NCBI RefSeq assembly: GCF_019654955.1
Contig: NZ_BPEV01000009.1
Coordinates: 62,001 to 126,000, forward strand
Direction of reading: 5' to 3'
From: Shewanella sp. KT0246
Lineage (GTDB): Bacteria; Pseudomonadota; Gammaproteobacteria; Enterobacterales; Shewanellaceae
DNA: 64,000 nt
Positions 18,826 to 27,577 of this stretch are shown here, piece after piece (position 1 is the first letter of the stretch; each line of letters begins with the position of its first letter). A program made the position numbers and the translations under genes. The notes below the pieces were generated by a model that made no database searches, was not told the origin of the DNA, and worked only from the letters and a program-made list of their open reading frames with translations.

Positions 18826-20316
18826 CTAATGGACTGATAGCCCAAAACAAAGGTTAGCTAACTGAGTTAAATGGCAAAAACTATCAAAATCTTGCTGGGT
18901 TACCTGTTTTGGGGAAATGTGTTTATCCGCATAAAACAAACCAATCGTTTTTTCATTAACAACAATCGGCGCAATCATGAAACCGTGTTTAAAGTTATTT
19001 GGGTCAAAATTAGCATTCACAAAAGAAGCTAATTCATTGAGTTCTCGTTCATCAAACTCATGTAACCAATTCGCTTGTTTTTGATTAATACTTTGCATAA
19101 ATGGGTTACTCCCACCTTGCATCTCAATCAGTAACTCTTGCTTAAGCTTTTCAGCCCCCTCTCCAAATGCGATACGTGCTGATAATTGCTTTCGATTAGG
19201 TGACAACAGCATTACAGCACAACGATCAACGCCTACTCCATCTAAAATACCTTCTAATGTCGTTTGCACTACTTGGTTAAAGTCAGCTTTTTGAATAGCA
19301 AGTTCAGTCAATTCACGCAGTTTTTTTAGTTGTAGAACTAAATTAGCTTCACGAAATACCAGCTTTTCTGCAGGCTTATCTAGCTCTGAAATGATCTCAG
19401 CGGTTTCAGGCAAATGCTGCACTAACTCAATAGCACCATAATCTTCTGCTAAACGAACCGTCGCCTCAGCACAGCGACTGAACCTAGCTTTGCATTGTTC
19501 TAAGCTAATATTCTGAATTTCAGCAGCCGCGCTTAATAGCTCATTGAGTTTTTCAGTATTGATATGGGGTTGATTTAAAGCTTCGGTGATTTCATTTGCC
19601 AAAAATATACTGCGTATTTCAGGCATCCTCTCATCTGGGTGTGACAATGAAGTGGTCAGTACATCACCTAAGCCCCAAGCTCTAGCTATGCTTTGGGTTA
19701 ATTGAGAAAAAGATGTGCCTAGATATTCACGGACTATCGCTTTCTCATCTTTAGCCGAAGTAGCAGTAAGCAATGTTTGGTCTAAATTATCAACAAAATC
19801 ACCGCCGACACTCCAAAAAGCACTTTCACCAATGCGATATAGCAACGACGCGATAAACACCTCTTCACGCAGCGCTTCATCATAGTCTTTTAACATCACT
19901 CTAGAGAGCATTGCGGCTTGAAAAGAATGGGCCATTAATTTGATTAATCTTTGATAAACGGATTCTGATAGATTGTGGTTTTCAAGCAGGCTAGTGAGTA
20001 ATTTAGCAGTAATACAAATATTACGTATAGTATCAAATCCCAAAACCACAGCAGCACGGCTAACCGTGGTGACATGGCTGGTACCTTTATTGTAGATAGC
20101 ACTATTCGCCACCCGTAAAATGCGAGTCGTTAACGCATTATCATGCATAACACTGCGCCCTAGAGAAGCTAAAGAGGACACATCATCCTTAGCTAATTTC
20201 TCTAAGTCTCTTATAGTGGAACATAAAGCAGGCATTTCTTGATCACTGATACGTTTAGTCCAGTAATCGACGCCTTTTGTTATTGGTAGTGAGATTTTCA
20301 AGTCCATACTCATCAA
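18826..20316 (-). CDS. HDOD-GAF domain signalling protein
   Basis: The 496-residue cytoplasmic protein has an HDOD domain (about 25-230; PALCSTIRDLEKLA, LGRSVMHDNALTTRILRVAN, AVVLGFDTIRNICIT) and a C-terminal GAF domain (about 335-495; LEGILDGVGVDRCAVMLLSP, FMIAPIVVNEKTIGLFYADK). HDOD proteins are non-hydrolytic relatives of HD domains and act in signalling, motility and stress control. The substrate of the GAF domain is unknown. It is followed by the secreted hydrolase and preceded by a strong terminator of the aceB transcript. Confidence 0.88.
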   Translation of the reverse strand: MMSMDLKISLPITKGVDYWTKRISDQEMPALCSTIRDLEKLAKDDVSSLASLGRSVMHDNALTTRILRVANSAIYNKGTSHVTTVSRAAVVLGFDTIRNICITAKLLTSLLENHNLSESVYQRLIKLMAHSFQAAMLSRVMLKDYDEALREEVFIASLLYRIGESAFWSVGGDFVDNLDQTLLTATSAKDEKAIVREYLGTSFSQLTQSIARAWGLGDVLTTSLSHPDERMPEIRSIFLANEITEALNQPHINTEKLNELLSAAAEIQNISLEQCKARFSRCAEATVRLAEDYGAIELVQHLPETAEIISELDKPAEKLVFREANLVLQLKKLRELTELAIQKADFNQVVQTTLEGILDGVGVDRCAVMLLSPNRKQLSARIAFGEGAEKLKQELLIEMQGGSNPFMQSINQKQANWLHEFDERELNELASFVNANFDPNNFKHGFMIAPIVVNEKTIGLFYADKHISPKQVTQQDFDSFCHLTQLANLCFGLSVH

Positions 20317-20674
20317 TTATGACAGTATTTTTACTATAACCTTTTACAAATCCCAATTGTATCAAATATGTAATCGATTCAACTTTTCTTCTGTTTTTTA
20401 GCAAAAAAAAAACGGCTCCGAAGAGCCGCAACACAAGCGAATGGTTGAAAACTTACTGGGTAGGAAGTTAAAAATCCTCGCATCAAGAACCACAACTAGC
20501 TAGCGCTAATATTCCGAATACTGGATAAAAACCCGGTGTAACCTGTAGGTGAGTAACCCCGGGGGACATCAGCTGCAAAGCAGCTAAACTGGTCCAGAAA
20601 TGAGCCACTTACTTAGGGCAACTCTTTCTGACTAAACATTTCTAACAATAAAACACGATTACATTCAGTTCGAA
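20317..20674 (-). other. Structured 3' region after aceB, possible small RNA
   Basis: No reading frame of note. On the minus strand it holds a hairpin AGCTGC-TTT-GCAGCT (20571-20586), then a GC-rich block with CCCGG/CCGGG arms around two copies of GGTTAC (20530-20565), and ends in a strong terminator. The order of stems followed by a T-tailed hairpin is what 3'-UTR-derived small RNAs look like. I recognise no known RNA family. Confidence 0.35.
20403..20429 (-). terminator. Strong Rho-independent terminator
   Basis: Minus strand reads CGGCTC-TTCG-GAGCCG followed by ten T. A UUCG-type tetraloop caps a 6-bp GC-rich stem. Confidence 0.88.
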
Positions 20675-22330
20675 TTAAGCCGTTAACAACTCATATCCAG
20701 GTAAGGTTAAGAAATCGACGAGTCCATCCGATGTGGTAATTTCATCAAATAGAGTCGCTGCTTGATTAAACTTTCCTTGGTTAAACCGTTCACTACCTAA
20801 CTCTTGCTCTACTGTGTTGAGCTCTTCACTCAACATACTTTTAAATAAAGCTTTAGTCACAAGTTTGCCATTTGATAATGATTTCTCATGTTGGATCCAC
20901 TGCCAGATGGAAGTACGTGAAATCTCAGCAGTTGCGGCATCTTCCATTAGACCGTAAATAGGTACACAGCCATTACCTTGAATCCAAGCTTCGATGTACT
21001 GTAGTGCAATACGAATGTTCAATCTCATGCCTTCTTCTGTACGCTCACCTTCACATGGCGTTAATAGCTCATCAGCTAAAATAGGCGCATCAACATCGCG
21101 GGTAATATGCAATTGATTAGTACCATTACCGATATAATCATTAAAAATTGTCATGGCAGTATCGGCTAAACCAGGATGCGCTACCCAAGTGCCGTCATGG
21201 CCGTTACGTGCTTCAAGTTCCTTATCACCTTTTACCTTCTGCAACACTTGCTCATTAGCTTCAGGTGTTTTTGCTGGTATAAAGGCAGCCATGCCGCCCA
21301 TAGCTAATGCGCCGCGTTTATGACAGGTTTTAACTAATAATCTTGAATAGGCACTTAAAAATGGCGTATCCATGGTGACAGCTTGTCTATCAGGTAACAC
21401 GCGGTCAGCATGCTTATTTAATGTTTTAATATAGCTAAAGATGTAATCCCAGCGGCCGCAATTCAGTGCAACAATATTTGACCGCAGTTCATATAAAATT
21501 TCATCCATTTCAAACACAGCAGGCAATGTCTCTATCAAACAAGTACATTTGATGGTGCCAGGTTTTAAGCAAAAGCGCTCTTCAACATAAGCAAATACTT
21601 TGGCCCACCAACGCGCTTCAATGTGACTTTCAAGTTTAGGGATATAAAAATAAGGACCACTGCCTTTCGCCAATAACTGGTGATAGTTGTGATAAAAGTA
21701 CATCGCAAAATCGAATAACCCACCAGGGATGGGTTCGCCTTTAAATTCAACATGCTTTTCTTTTAAATGCAGGCCACGCACGCGACAAATTAATACCGCA
21801 GGGTCTTCTTCTAATTTGTAATGTTTACCTGTGTTTTCAGCAGTAAAGCTGATGTCACCTCTTACTGCATCACGAAGGTTAATTTGACCCTGAACCACTT
21901 TCTCCCAACTTGGAGCCAGTGAGTCTTCAAAGTCAGCCATGAACACTTTTACATTGGCATTCAAGGCATTAATAATCATTTTACGATCAACTGGACCCGT
22001 TATTTCAACTCTGCGATCAGTTAAGTCCTCAGGCATACCACGAATAGTCCACTCGCCATCACGAATGGCACGTGTTTCTGGTAAAAAATCTGGTAGCTCA
22101 CCGTTATCAATACGCTGTTGCTTTTGCTTACGCTTAGCCAATAGTTCTGGGACTTCTTGGTTAAACTCTTCACATAATGCTGCAAGTAAAGAAAGCGCAC
22201 CGTCATTAAAAATCGCTTCTTGGCCAGGGACCTTAGGACCGATTAGCGCAAGATCTACACTAGTAGGTAATTCAGTATCAGCACTTGGCTGTGATTTAGC
22301 ATATCTAGCCATTAATTGTTCTGCTGTCAT
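20675..22330 (-). CDS. aceB: Malate synthase A
   Basis: Condenses glyoxylate with acetyl-CoA to malate in the glyoxylate shunt. The 551-residue protein shows the malate synthase A core: MADFEDSLAPSWEKVVQGQ, LICRVRGLHLKEKHVEF, CLIETLPAVFEMDEILYELR, CGRWDYIFSYIKTL and DGTWVAHPGLADTA. The ATG at 22330 follows AAGGGG; an ATG-proximal extension to 22348 lacks a site. No isocitrate lyase gene is next to it in this window, unlike the usual aceBA arrangement. Confidence 0.96.
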   Translation of the reverse strand: MTAEQLMARYAKSQPSADTELPTSVDLALIGPKVPGQEAIFNDGALSLLAALCEEFNQEVPELLAKRKQKQQRIDNGELPDFLPETRAIRDGEWTIRGMPEDLTDRRVEITGPVDRKMIINALNANVKVFMADFEDSLAPSWEKVVQGQINLRDAVRGDISFTAENTGKHYKLEEDPAVLICRVRGLHLKEKHVEFKGEPIPGGLFDFAMYFYHNYHQLLAKGSGPYFYIPKLESHIEARWWAKVFAYVEERFCLKPGTIKCTCLIETLPAVFEMDEILYELRSNIVALNCGRWDYIFSYIKTLNKHADRVLPDRQAVTMDTPFLSAYSRLLVKTCHKRGALAMGGMAAFIPAKTPEANEQVLQKVKGDKELEARNGHDGTWVAHPGLADTAMTIFNDYIGNGTNQLHITRDVDAPILADELLTPCEGERTEEGMRLNIRIALQYIEAWIQGNGCVPIYGLMEDAATAEISRTSIWQWIQHEKSLSNGKLVTKALFKSMLSEELNTVEQELGSERFNQGKFNQAATLFDEITTSDGLVDFLTLPGYELLTA

Positions 22331-22348
22331 ATTAAGCCCCTTGAGCAT

Positions 22349-23455
22349 TAGTCAGTTTTCAAAGAGAGAAGTAAGCAAGTTTGAACTTGTCGACTGGATA
22401 TTGCCGCGCTTAACCTTCAATGCCTTACTTTCTCTATCTCCAAACAAACCTGCCAATATTTAACCATCAAATGTTTGTTTCGAACTAAAACCTAACGAGA
22501 AATCTTTGCATTTGCAACAACATCAAATGGTATAAAAACAAGCAAAAACAATAGCTAAAATTGGTATTACCAAAACGTTAACAACGATAAATCACTGATA
22601 AAAAACAACATTTACTTAAACCCCTTTTAATCTATATTGATATTGGTAAATTGTCTTACAACTTAACCAAAGGTTTAAAGTGAATATTAAAAAGGTTACT
22701 AAATTACTTGTCGTAAATTATTTTTTAAACATTTTTTTAATGTTTACACTAAAGTAGAATCAAGAATTTGTTTTGAACTAACCTTAAGGTAAACGAACCA
22801 ACCAAAACTAAAACAACAACTTAACAACAAATCTTTCAATTACAGATTCAAACGACCGTTTAAAGCTGACGTTAACGTAAACTAGATACAACCTCTAGAA
22901 TATTTACTCTAGACTAAGATGGATGTAGTCCGATCAACATCACAAAATTTATTGGTTTCACTCAAAAAAAATCGAAATTTTTTATAAAAAAGTAAAAAAA
23001 CTGTCACTTTTCGATTTATTAGCTAAAAACAAAGTAGATAAACAGTAATAAAAAGAAGAATTATCTTTATGATGTTTAAGGTGAATAGACCTTTCAATGA
23101 TGTGTGTGTTTATTTAACCGCACTGAAACTACAATTTGATTAAGTAGTCGATATATTTCAGTGACTAAATATCAAAATTACGCTCAATAGTAATGAGCTA
23201 TAGCACTAATATTAAAAGGCACGACTTAGGAATAGCACTCAGAGATAGCGATAAGGGGAAATATTAAGAGAAATACTAAAACTTAAGGTTATGGAATAAA
23301 ACTCTCAATAAGGATTGTTTACGCAAGGAATTGATGTAGCTGATTGCGGTGTCCAGAACTTATTAGCCAGTCCCTATAATCTAATGCAAACCACTCAGCT
23401 AGAATTTAATATTAGATAAGTATCAAAAGTATTTTTTAATATAGCTTACAGATTA
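22349..23455. other. Gene-free 1.1-kb AT-rich region upstream of aceB
   Basis: No supported gene on either strand. It contains two adjacent palindromes near 22850-22880 (listed separately) and an AT-rich stretch with A and T runs at 22960-23025. The part from 23050 to 23455 shows nothing I can name. Confidence 0.6.
22847..22881. promoter_or_regulatory. Adjacent PsrA-like and LiuR-like palindromes
   Basis: TTCAAACGACCGTTTAAA (22847-22864) is a near-perfect palindrome of the CAAAC-N4-GTTTG class bound by PsrA-type fatty-acid regulators. Next to it TGACGTTAACGTAAA (22867-22881) resembles the ACGT-repeat palindromes of LiuR. Both regulons include glyoxylate-shunt genes in Shewanella as I recall. 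They lie about 520 bases before aceB, so a long leader would be needed. Confidence 0.4.
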
Positions 23456-25174
23456 TCAAGACTTAACCACTCGATTTCTACCTGCTGACTTGGCTTGATA
23501 TAGCGCATTGTCAGCGCGATTTAGAATTGGATCCAAGCTTAAATCATCTTTAGTTAACTCACTAACACCAAAACTGCCAGTAATGGTAAATTGATGCCCA
23601 GAGTAACGCGTATTGATATTCGCAAAAGCATCACACAACTGTTGTGCACGTTCGTAAGCAATGTCGATATTTGTATACGGCATAAATATCGCAAACTCTT
23701 CACCGCCCAGGCGGCAAACAATATCACTAGACTTAATACAAGTATTAACCGTCTCTGAAACTTTTTTCAACGCCCAATCACCGGTAGCATGACCGAAGCT
23801 ATCATTAATCTTTTTAAACCAATCTAGGTCAATCACAATAATACTAAAGCTTTCATCGCAAGCTTGTACTTGCACGAATTCATTCTCTGCTTTTTCAAGC
23901 CCTGCACCACGATTATATAATCCAGTTAACGCATCGATTTGAGCTTGTTTACGAAACTGATTACGTTGCATCCAGGCCGCCGATAACATTAAAGTCAAAA
24001 AAACCACCGTACCAACAAGCACTGTAGAGAACATGAAAGAGGAACTCTTTTCATTATTCAAAATACTTCGCTGTTTGGCTATCATTTCATGATCTTGTAC
24101 TAATTGATTCAGCTCTCGGGTTTTCTCTGCTGAATCAAACTTTACCATTTGGTAAGCATTTTCTTTTACTTTTTTCTCATTGATTATCTGCATATCCAAG
24201 GCGTGAGCTTGGACTTGATATTGATAAGCTTCCTTATAATTACCTTGTCGACTTGCAAGCATTGATAATATTTCACTTACTTTTCTTTTGGGTAACATAT
24301 AGATGGAGTCATTTGGTAATCCATTAACCAACTCGGCATAATACATCGAAGTTTCGTATTCATTTATATGATAATGGACCATCGCTAATAGTGCGTTAGT
24401 CCTTGATAGCTCATAGGTGAAATTGAATCTCTGATAAACGGTTAAAGCTATTTCAAGTTGTTGTTGCGCAGTGCTATATTCACTCATTTCTAGGTTAATT
24501 TCTGCTAACCCTTTAATAGCCATAGCCGCAACAAGAGAAAACTCATGAGTTTGGCAATAAGCATATGCTTCGTCAAAAGTGGAAGAAGCTTCTCGATAGA
24601 GTCTCAAGTTCAAATTGCTGTAGCCTAGGCCTACAAGACCATAGCAATGGCTTTTAGGTGACTGTTGTTTATTCAAGGCCAATACTTTTTTAGAAATTCG
24701 TTTACTTTCTTTATATGCATCCATATCTAGGTATACATTTAAAATGCGTAAATATGACTCTAGTTTTAATTCGATGTCTTGGTAGGTTTCTACTCGAGCG
24801 AGGTTATTTTCTAATTCAATAAATGCTGAAGTGTAATTTTTTAACCCTATATATGAAGTGACCTTATACATATAGGATTGTGTTAATAGTATTCTATCTG
24901 TTGCTACATTTTGTACATCATCTAGCCGAATAAGTGCATTTTCAAAATTGCCTATCATTATTTGTCTTTGAGCATCAATCATCCATAATCTAGCAAGCTG
25001 GTCATTATTTAAAATCGAACTTTTATCTTGTAAGGCACTAAAGAGCACTTCCCCTTCATCAGGGGAAGTTTTCATTGTTTTTTCTAATTGCGATAACTCT
25101 AAGTCAATTTGCTGCTCAATATTGGCAAAAGCAAAAGAGCTTAGAAAAGTCAAAAACAACAAAATATTTTTCAA
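23456..25174 (-). CDS. Membrane diguanylate cyclase with periplasmic TPR sensor
   Basis: The 572-residue protein has a signal peptide (MKNILLFLTFLSSFAFA), a periplasmic region of TPR repeats (about 20-340), one membrane span at about 375-397 (FSTVLVGTVVFLTLMLSAAWM) and a cytoplasmic GGDEF domain. The domain has the substrate site DLDWFKKINDSFGHATGDWAL and an intact catalytic motif GGEEF, so it should make cyclic di-GMP. The inhibitory I-site would be RxxD a few residues before; here it reads KSSD, so product inhibition may be weak. The start lies 9 bases after the borosin precursor stop, in the same direction, so it is probably the third gene of that operon. Confidence 0.88.
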   Translation of the reverse strand: MKNILLFLTFLSSFAFANIEQQIDLELSQLEKTMKTSPDEGEVLFSALQDKSSILNNDQLARLWMIDAQRQIMIGNFENALIRLDDVQNVATDRILLTQSYMYKVTSYIGLKNYTSAFIELENNLARVETYQDIELKLESYLRILNVYLDMDAYKESKRISKKVLALNKQQSPKSHCYGLVGLGYSNLNLRLYREASSTFDEAYAYCQTHEFSLVAAMAIKGLAEINLEMSEYSTAQQQLEIALTVYQRFNFTYELSRTNALLAMVHYHINEYETSMYYAELVNGLPNDSIYMLPKRKVSEILSMLASRQGNYKEAYQYQVQAHALDMQIINEKKVKENAYQMVKFDSAEKTRELNQLVQDHEMIAKQRSILNNEKSSSFMFSTVLVGTVVFLTLMLSAAWMQRNQFRKQAQIDALTGLYNRGAGLEKAENEFVQVQACDESFSIIVIDLDWFKKINDSFGHATGDWALKKVSETVNTCIKSSDIVCRLGGEEFAIFMPYTNIDIAYERAQQLCDAFANINTRYSGHQFTITGSFGVSELTKDDLSLDPILNRADNALYQAKSAGRNRVVKS

Positions 25175-25183
25175 GTCAACAAC

Positions 25184-25390
25184 CTAGGAGTGATGAACAA
25201 ACAATATTTTAGATTTATCAACATCTCCAATTAACGCACAGACTTTACTTTCATCACATGACAACAAAGCCTCTTGCTCTTCTTTAGTCAATCCGTAATC
25301 TTGCATGACTTGTTGCGGCGATTTTTCAAATGCTTGTTTTAATTTCGCATCCGAGCTTAAGTCGGTTAAAAATGAGCTAAGTTTTGACAT
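25184..25390 (-). CDS. Split-borosin precursor peptide (SonA-like)
   Basis: A 68-residue peptide. Residues 1-50 form the helical borosin-binding leader seen in SonA of Shewanella: MSKLSSFLTDLSSDAKLKQ, then a NPEAVM-like FEKSPQQVMQDYGLTKEEQEA. The C-terminus KSKILFVHHS is the candidate core. By position against SonA as I remember it, Leu63 and Val65 are the expected backbone N-methylation sites. The gene lies 27 bases after the methyltransferase gene. The leader family is related to Nif11-like and aromatic-ring-opening dioxygenase LigA small-subunit folds, so automatic annotation may name it so. Confidence 0.82.
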   Translation of the reverse strand: MSKLSSFLTDLSSDAKLKQAFEKSPQQVMQDYGLTKEEQEALLSCDESKVCALIGDVDKSKILFVHHS

Positions 25391-25417
25391 AGTAATTCCC
25401 GTTTTGTGTTAAAAAGA

Positions 25418-26263
25418 TTATCCAATATCGCCAGCCTCAATCCCAAGACGCTTTAATATGTCTACATTTAAAGCTAGCTTCTCTGAGGGAGGTATTAATA
25501 ATGTACTGATGGTGCTTAGTTCAACATAGGGCAACTGACTAAGGTTGAAACGTTCAATTCTAGGCTTTAAGTGCGGAAAGTTAGCAGCCTCGTAAATAAT
25601 AACTTCATGAGCTAGTGGATACCATTGAGATAAATGTTCTACTAAAATTTCTAAGCGTTCTGATGTCGTGGAAAACTCAGTCAAAGTGTGTTCGCCAGCC
25701 AAAGCTATTTGCCATAGCAACAAATGAGTTTTAGGGTTAGGAATATGTTGATACAGCATGAATTGAGTCGCTTCATAACTCTGATGTCCAGATGTACCTG
25801 GGTCGATACCTAAATCAGCCCACAAGCAAGCTTCTGCGGATATTCCAGGTAGCATCTGCGCATGATGCCCTTCTTGCCTTGCTTGCTTAATCGATAAATG
25901 GGACACACAAGCAAATACCCCAGGGTGGCCATACAAGGCAACAACCACATTTAGCCCAGACCTTACCTGTTCAAGTATCGCTTCTACCATTTGCGAATAG
26001 GTATCCCGGCGATTTTTAACTTCATCTTTTTGAGCATAATAAGGCTGCAGGGAGCGATGATTTGGGTTCAAGCTTACAAGCCAGCGCTCAGTAAACCCAT
26101 CAGGTACAAGTGAAAAAACTAAATCAGCATTTTCAATATAGCTTTTACTCAATACACTGACCTGTCCCGCAAGTTGCAAACCCGTACCAACAAAAGTCAC
26201 CCGACCTGCATTTTGTTGGAGTGATAATGAGTCTTTATTAATTTCAGCTGCTTTTAATGACAT
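25418..26263 (-). CDS. Split-borosin alpha-N-methyltransferase (SonM-like)
   Basis: A 281-residue SAM-dependent methyltransferase of the tetrapyrrole-methylase fold. It shows the SAM-site motifs VGTGLQLAGQ (25-34), YGHPGVF (111-117) and PGISAEACLWADLGIDPG (139-156), and GHQSYEATQF (159-168). The borosin catalytic neighbourhood with YYAQKDEVKNRRDTY (75-89) is present, giving the Tyr and Arg residues that act in amide methylation. In Shewanella SonM this enzyme methylates the backbone of a separate peptide. Compared with SonM the N-terminus is about 20 residues longer; the ATG at 26263 has no strong ribosome site, so the start is less sure. Confidence 0.85.
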   Translation of the reverse strand: MSLKAAEINKDSLSLQQNAGRVTFVGTGLQLAGQVSVLSKSYIENADLVFSLVPDGFTERWLVSLNPNHRSLQPYYAQKDEVKNRRDTYSQMVEAILEQVRSGLNVVVALYGHPGVFACVSHLSIKQARQEGHHAQMLPGISAEACLWADLGIDPGTSGHQSYEATQFMLYQHIPNPKTHLLLWQIALAGEHTLTEFSTTSERLEILVEHLSQWYPLAHEVIIYEAANFPHLKPRIERFNLSQLPYVELSTISTLLIPPSEKLALNVDILKRLGIEAGDIG

Positions 26264-26592
26264 TTTTAATCGTTATTCTTTTTAGTCAGATGGATTGGGC
26301 TGTATAGGTTGATGAATTGACTTAGGTAATAGATATTATCGAACTCAATTAACTTCCATAATTCAAACTTATATAATTACACAGGGATTTACCACGAATT
26401 TCTACAACTTCGTAACATTTGACCTACACATTTTGGATAAATAAACGACTTTCCTATCCTATTACGGAACTAACTCAGCACTACCGACTCTATTATTCAC
26501 ACAGTTATAGCATTCAACAGTTAATAGCCACTTGTCAGCATAGGGAAGCCTTGGGTATGATGGCGTCAGATTTTTAGGAAATAGCGCAGACA
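26264..26592. other. Divergent intergenic region between borosin operon and bamE
   Basis: A 329-base AT-rich spacer with no gene seen. It must hold the leftward promoter of the methyltransferase gene and the rightward promoter of bamE. I see no clear palindromic operator. Confidence 0.5.
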
Positions 26593-27129
26593 ATGATAAA
26601 CAAAAAACAAAGTCTTACCCTTTTAGGCGCCGTTGCGCTTTCAGTATCTTTAAGTGCGTGTAGTGTTTTTGATTGGTTAATTTATAAACCTGATGTACCA
26701 CAAGGTAACTACATGGAGTTACAACAAGTAGAAAAACTACGTGTTGAAATGACCAAAGAGCAGGCTGAATATATTTTAGGCCGCCCAGTTCTTCGTGATA
26801 GTTTCGCTGATAATATTTGGTACTACGTTTATCACTTTAAAAGTGGCCGTGATGCCAGTGTGACTCATAAAGAGCTTATCTTGTATTTTGATGGTGATTT
26901 ACTCGAACGAGTAGAAGGTGATTACAAATTAAGTGATGACTTTGATACACCGCTTAATGAAGGTGCCTTGCCAACAGTATCTGCTCCAGTTGTGGCTCCT
27001 TTATTACCAGAGCAAGAGCCTAATAAAGCAATTCGTGGTGATGCGAAGCCATTAGTTCAAGAAGAACGTATTGAAAATGAGAACAATGTACCAACTGGTG
27101 GTTCTCAAGGAAATGACAAAGCCGAATAA
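26593..27129 (+). CDS. bamE: Outer membrane protein assembly factor BamE (SmpA/OmlA)
   Basis: A 178-residue lipoprotein of the BAM complex. Signal peptide with lipobox LSAC (Cys23), then the OmlA fold: YMELQQVEKLRVEMTKEQA, YILGRPVLRDSFADNIWYYV and LILYFDGDLLERVEGDY. A polar tail of about 60 residues, longer than in E. coli, follows. A single-gene unit with its own terminator, next to ratB-ratA as in many gammaproteobacteria. Confidence 0.95.
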   Translation: MINKKQSLTLLGAVALSVSLSACSVFDWLIYKPDVPQGNYMELQQVEKLRVEMTKEQAEYILGRPVLRDSFADNIWYYVYHFKSGRDASVTHKELILYFDGDLLERVEGDYKLSDDFDTPLNEGALPTVSAPVVAPLLPEQEPNKAIRGDAKPLVQEERIENENNVPTGGSQGNDKAE

Positions 27130-27162
27130 TGGTTTTACACTTCTAAATATACAAGCTTGAAA

Positions 27163-27197
27163 TAAAAAGCGGAAAGATAACTCTTTCCGCTTTTTTA
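27163..27197. terminator. Terminator between bamE and ratB
   Basis: Stem AAAAGCGGAAAGA/TCTTTCCGCTTTT, loop of 4 bases, T-run of six after it; A-run before, so it can work for both convergent genes. Confidence 0.88.
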
Positions 27198-27241
27198 ATG
27201 CATGTAACTTGTTTAACTATCAATAAATATTCTTGTAACCA

Positions 27242-27577
27242 CTAACTTAATTTGGCACCGGTAATTTTATTGCTACGCCCTTCTTCCTTGGCCTTTTCTG
27301 CACGCTTACGGCGCACATCTTTGGGGTCGGCAATTAAAGGGCGGTATATCTCAATACGCTGACCTTGCTGTAATTCTTCATCGTGTTTAGCTTGTCGGCT
27401 AAAAACACCCAGCTTTACTTTTTCAAGATCAATCTCAGGGAAAAAACTCACAATATTGCTTTGCTTAACCGCTTCAATAAAAGTGGTACCCGGTGTGACA
27501 TTAACTGTAATAATTTTCTGCTGAGCTGGCAGTGCATAAATCACATCAACAGCGAATGTTTCAACTTCATTTGTCAT
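27242..27577 (-). CDS. ratB: RnfH/RatB family ubiquitin-like protein
   Basis: A 111-residue beta-grasp protein with VDVIYALPAQQKIITVNVTP, LEKVKLGVFSRQAKHDEEL and RIEIYRPLIADPKDVRRKRA, the RnfH family signature. Its start overlaps the end of ratA by 11 bases. Its role in the ratAB pair is still unclear in other species. Confidence 0.92.
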   Translation of the reverse strand: MTNEVETFAVDVIYALPAQQKIITVNVTPGTTFIEAVKQSNIVSFFPEIDLEKVKLGVFSRQAKHDEELQQGQRIEIYRPLIADPKDVRRKRAEKAKEEGRSNKITGAKLS

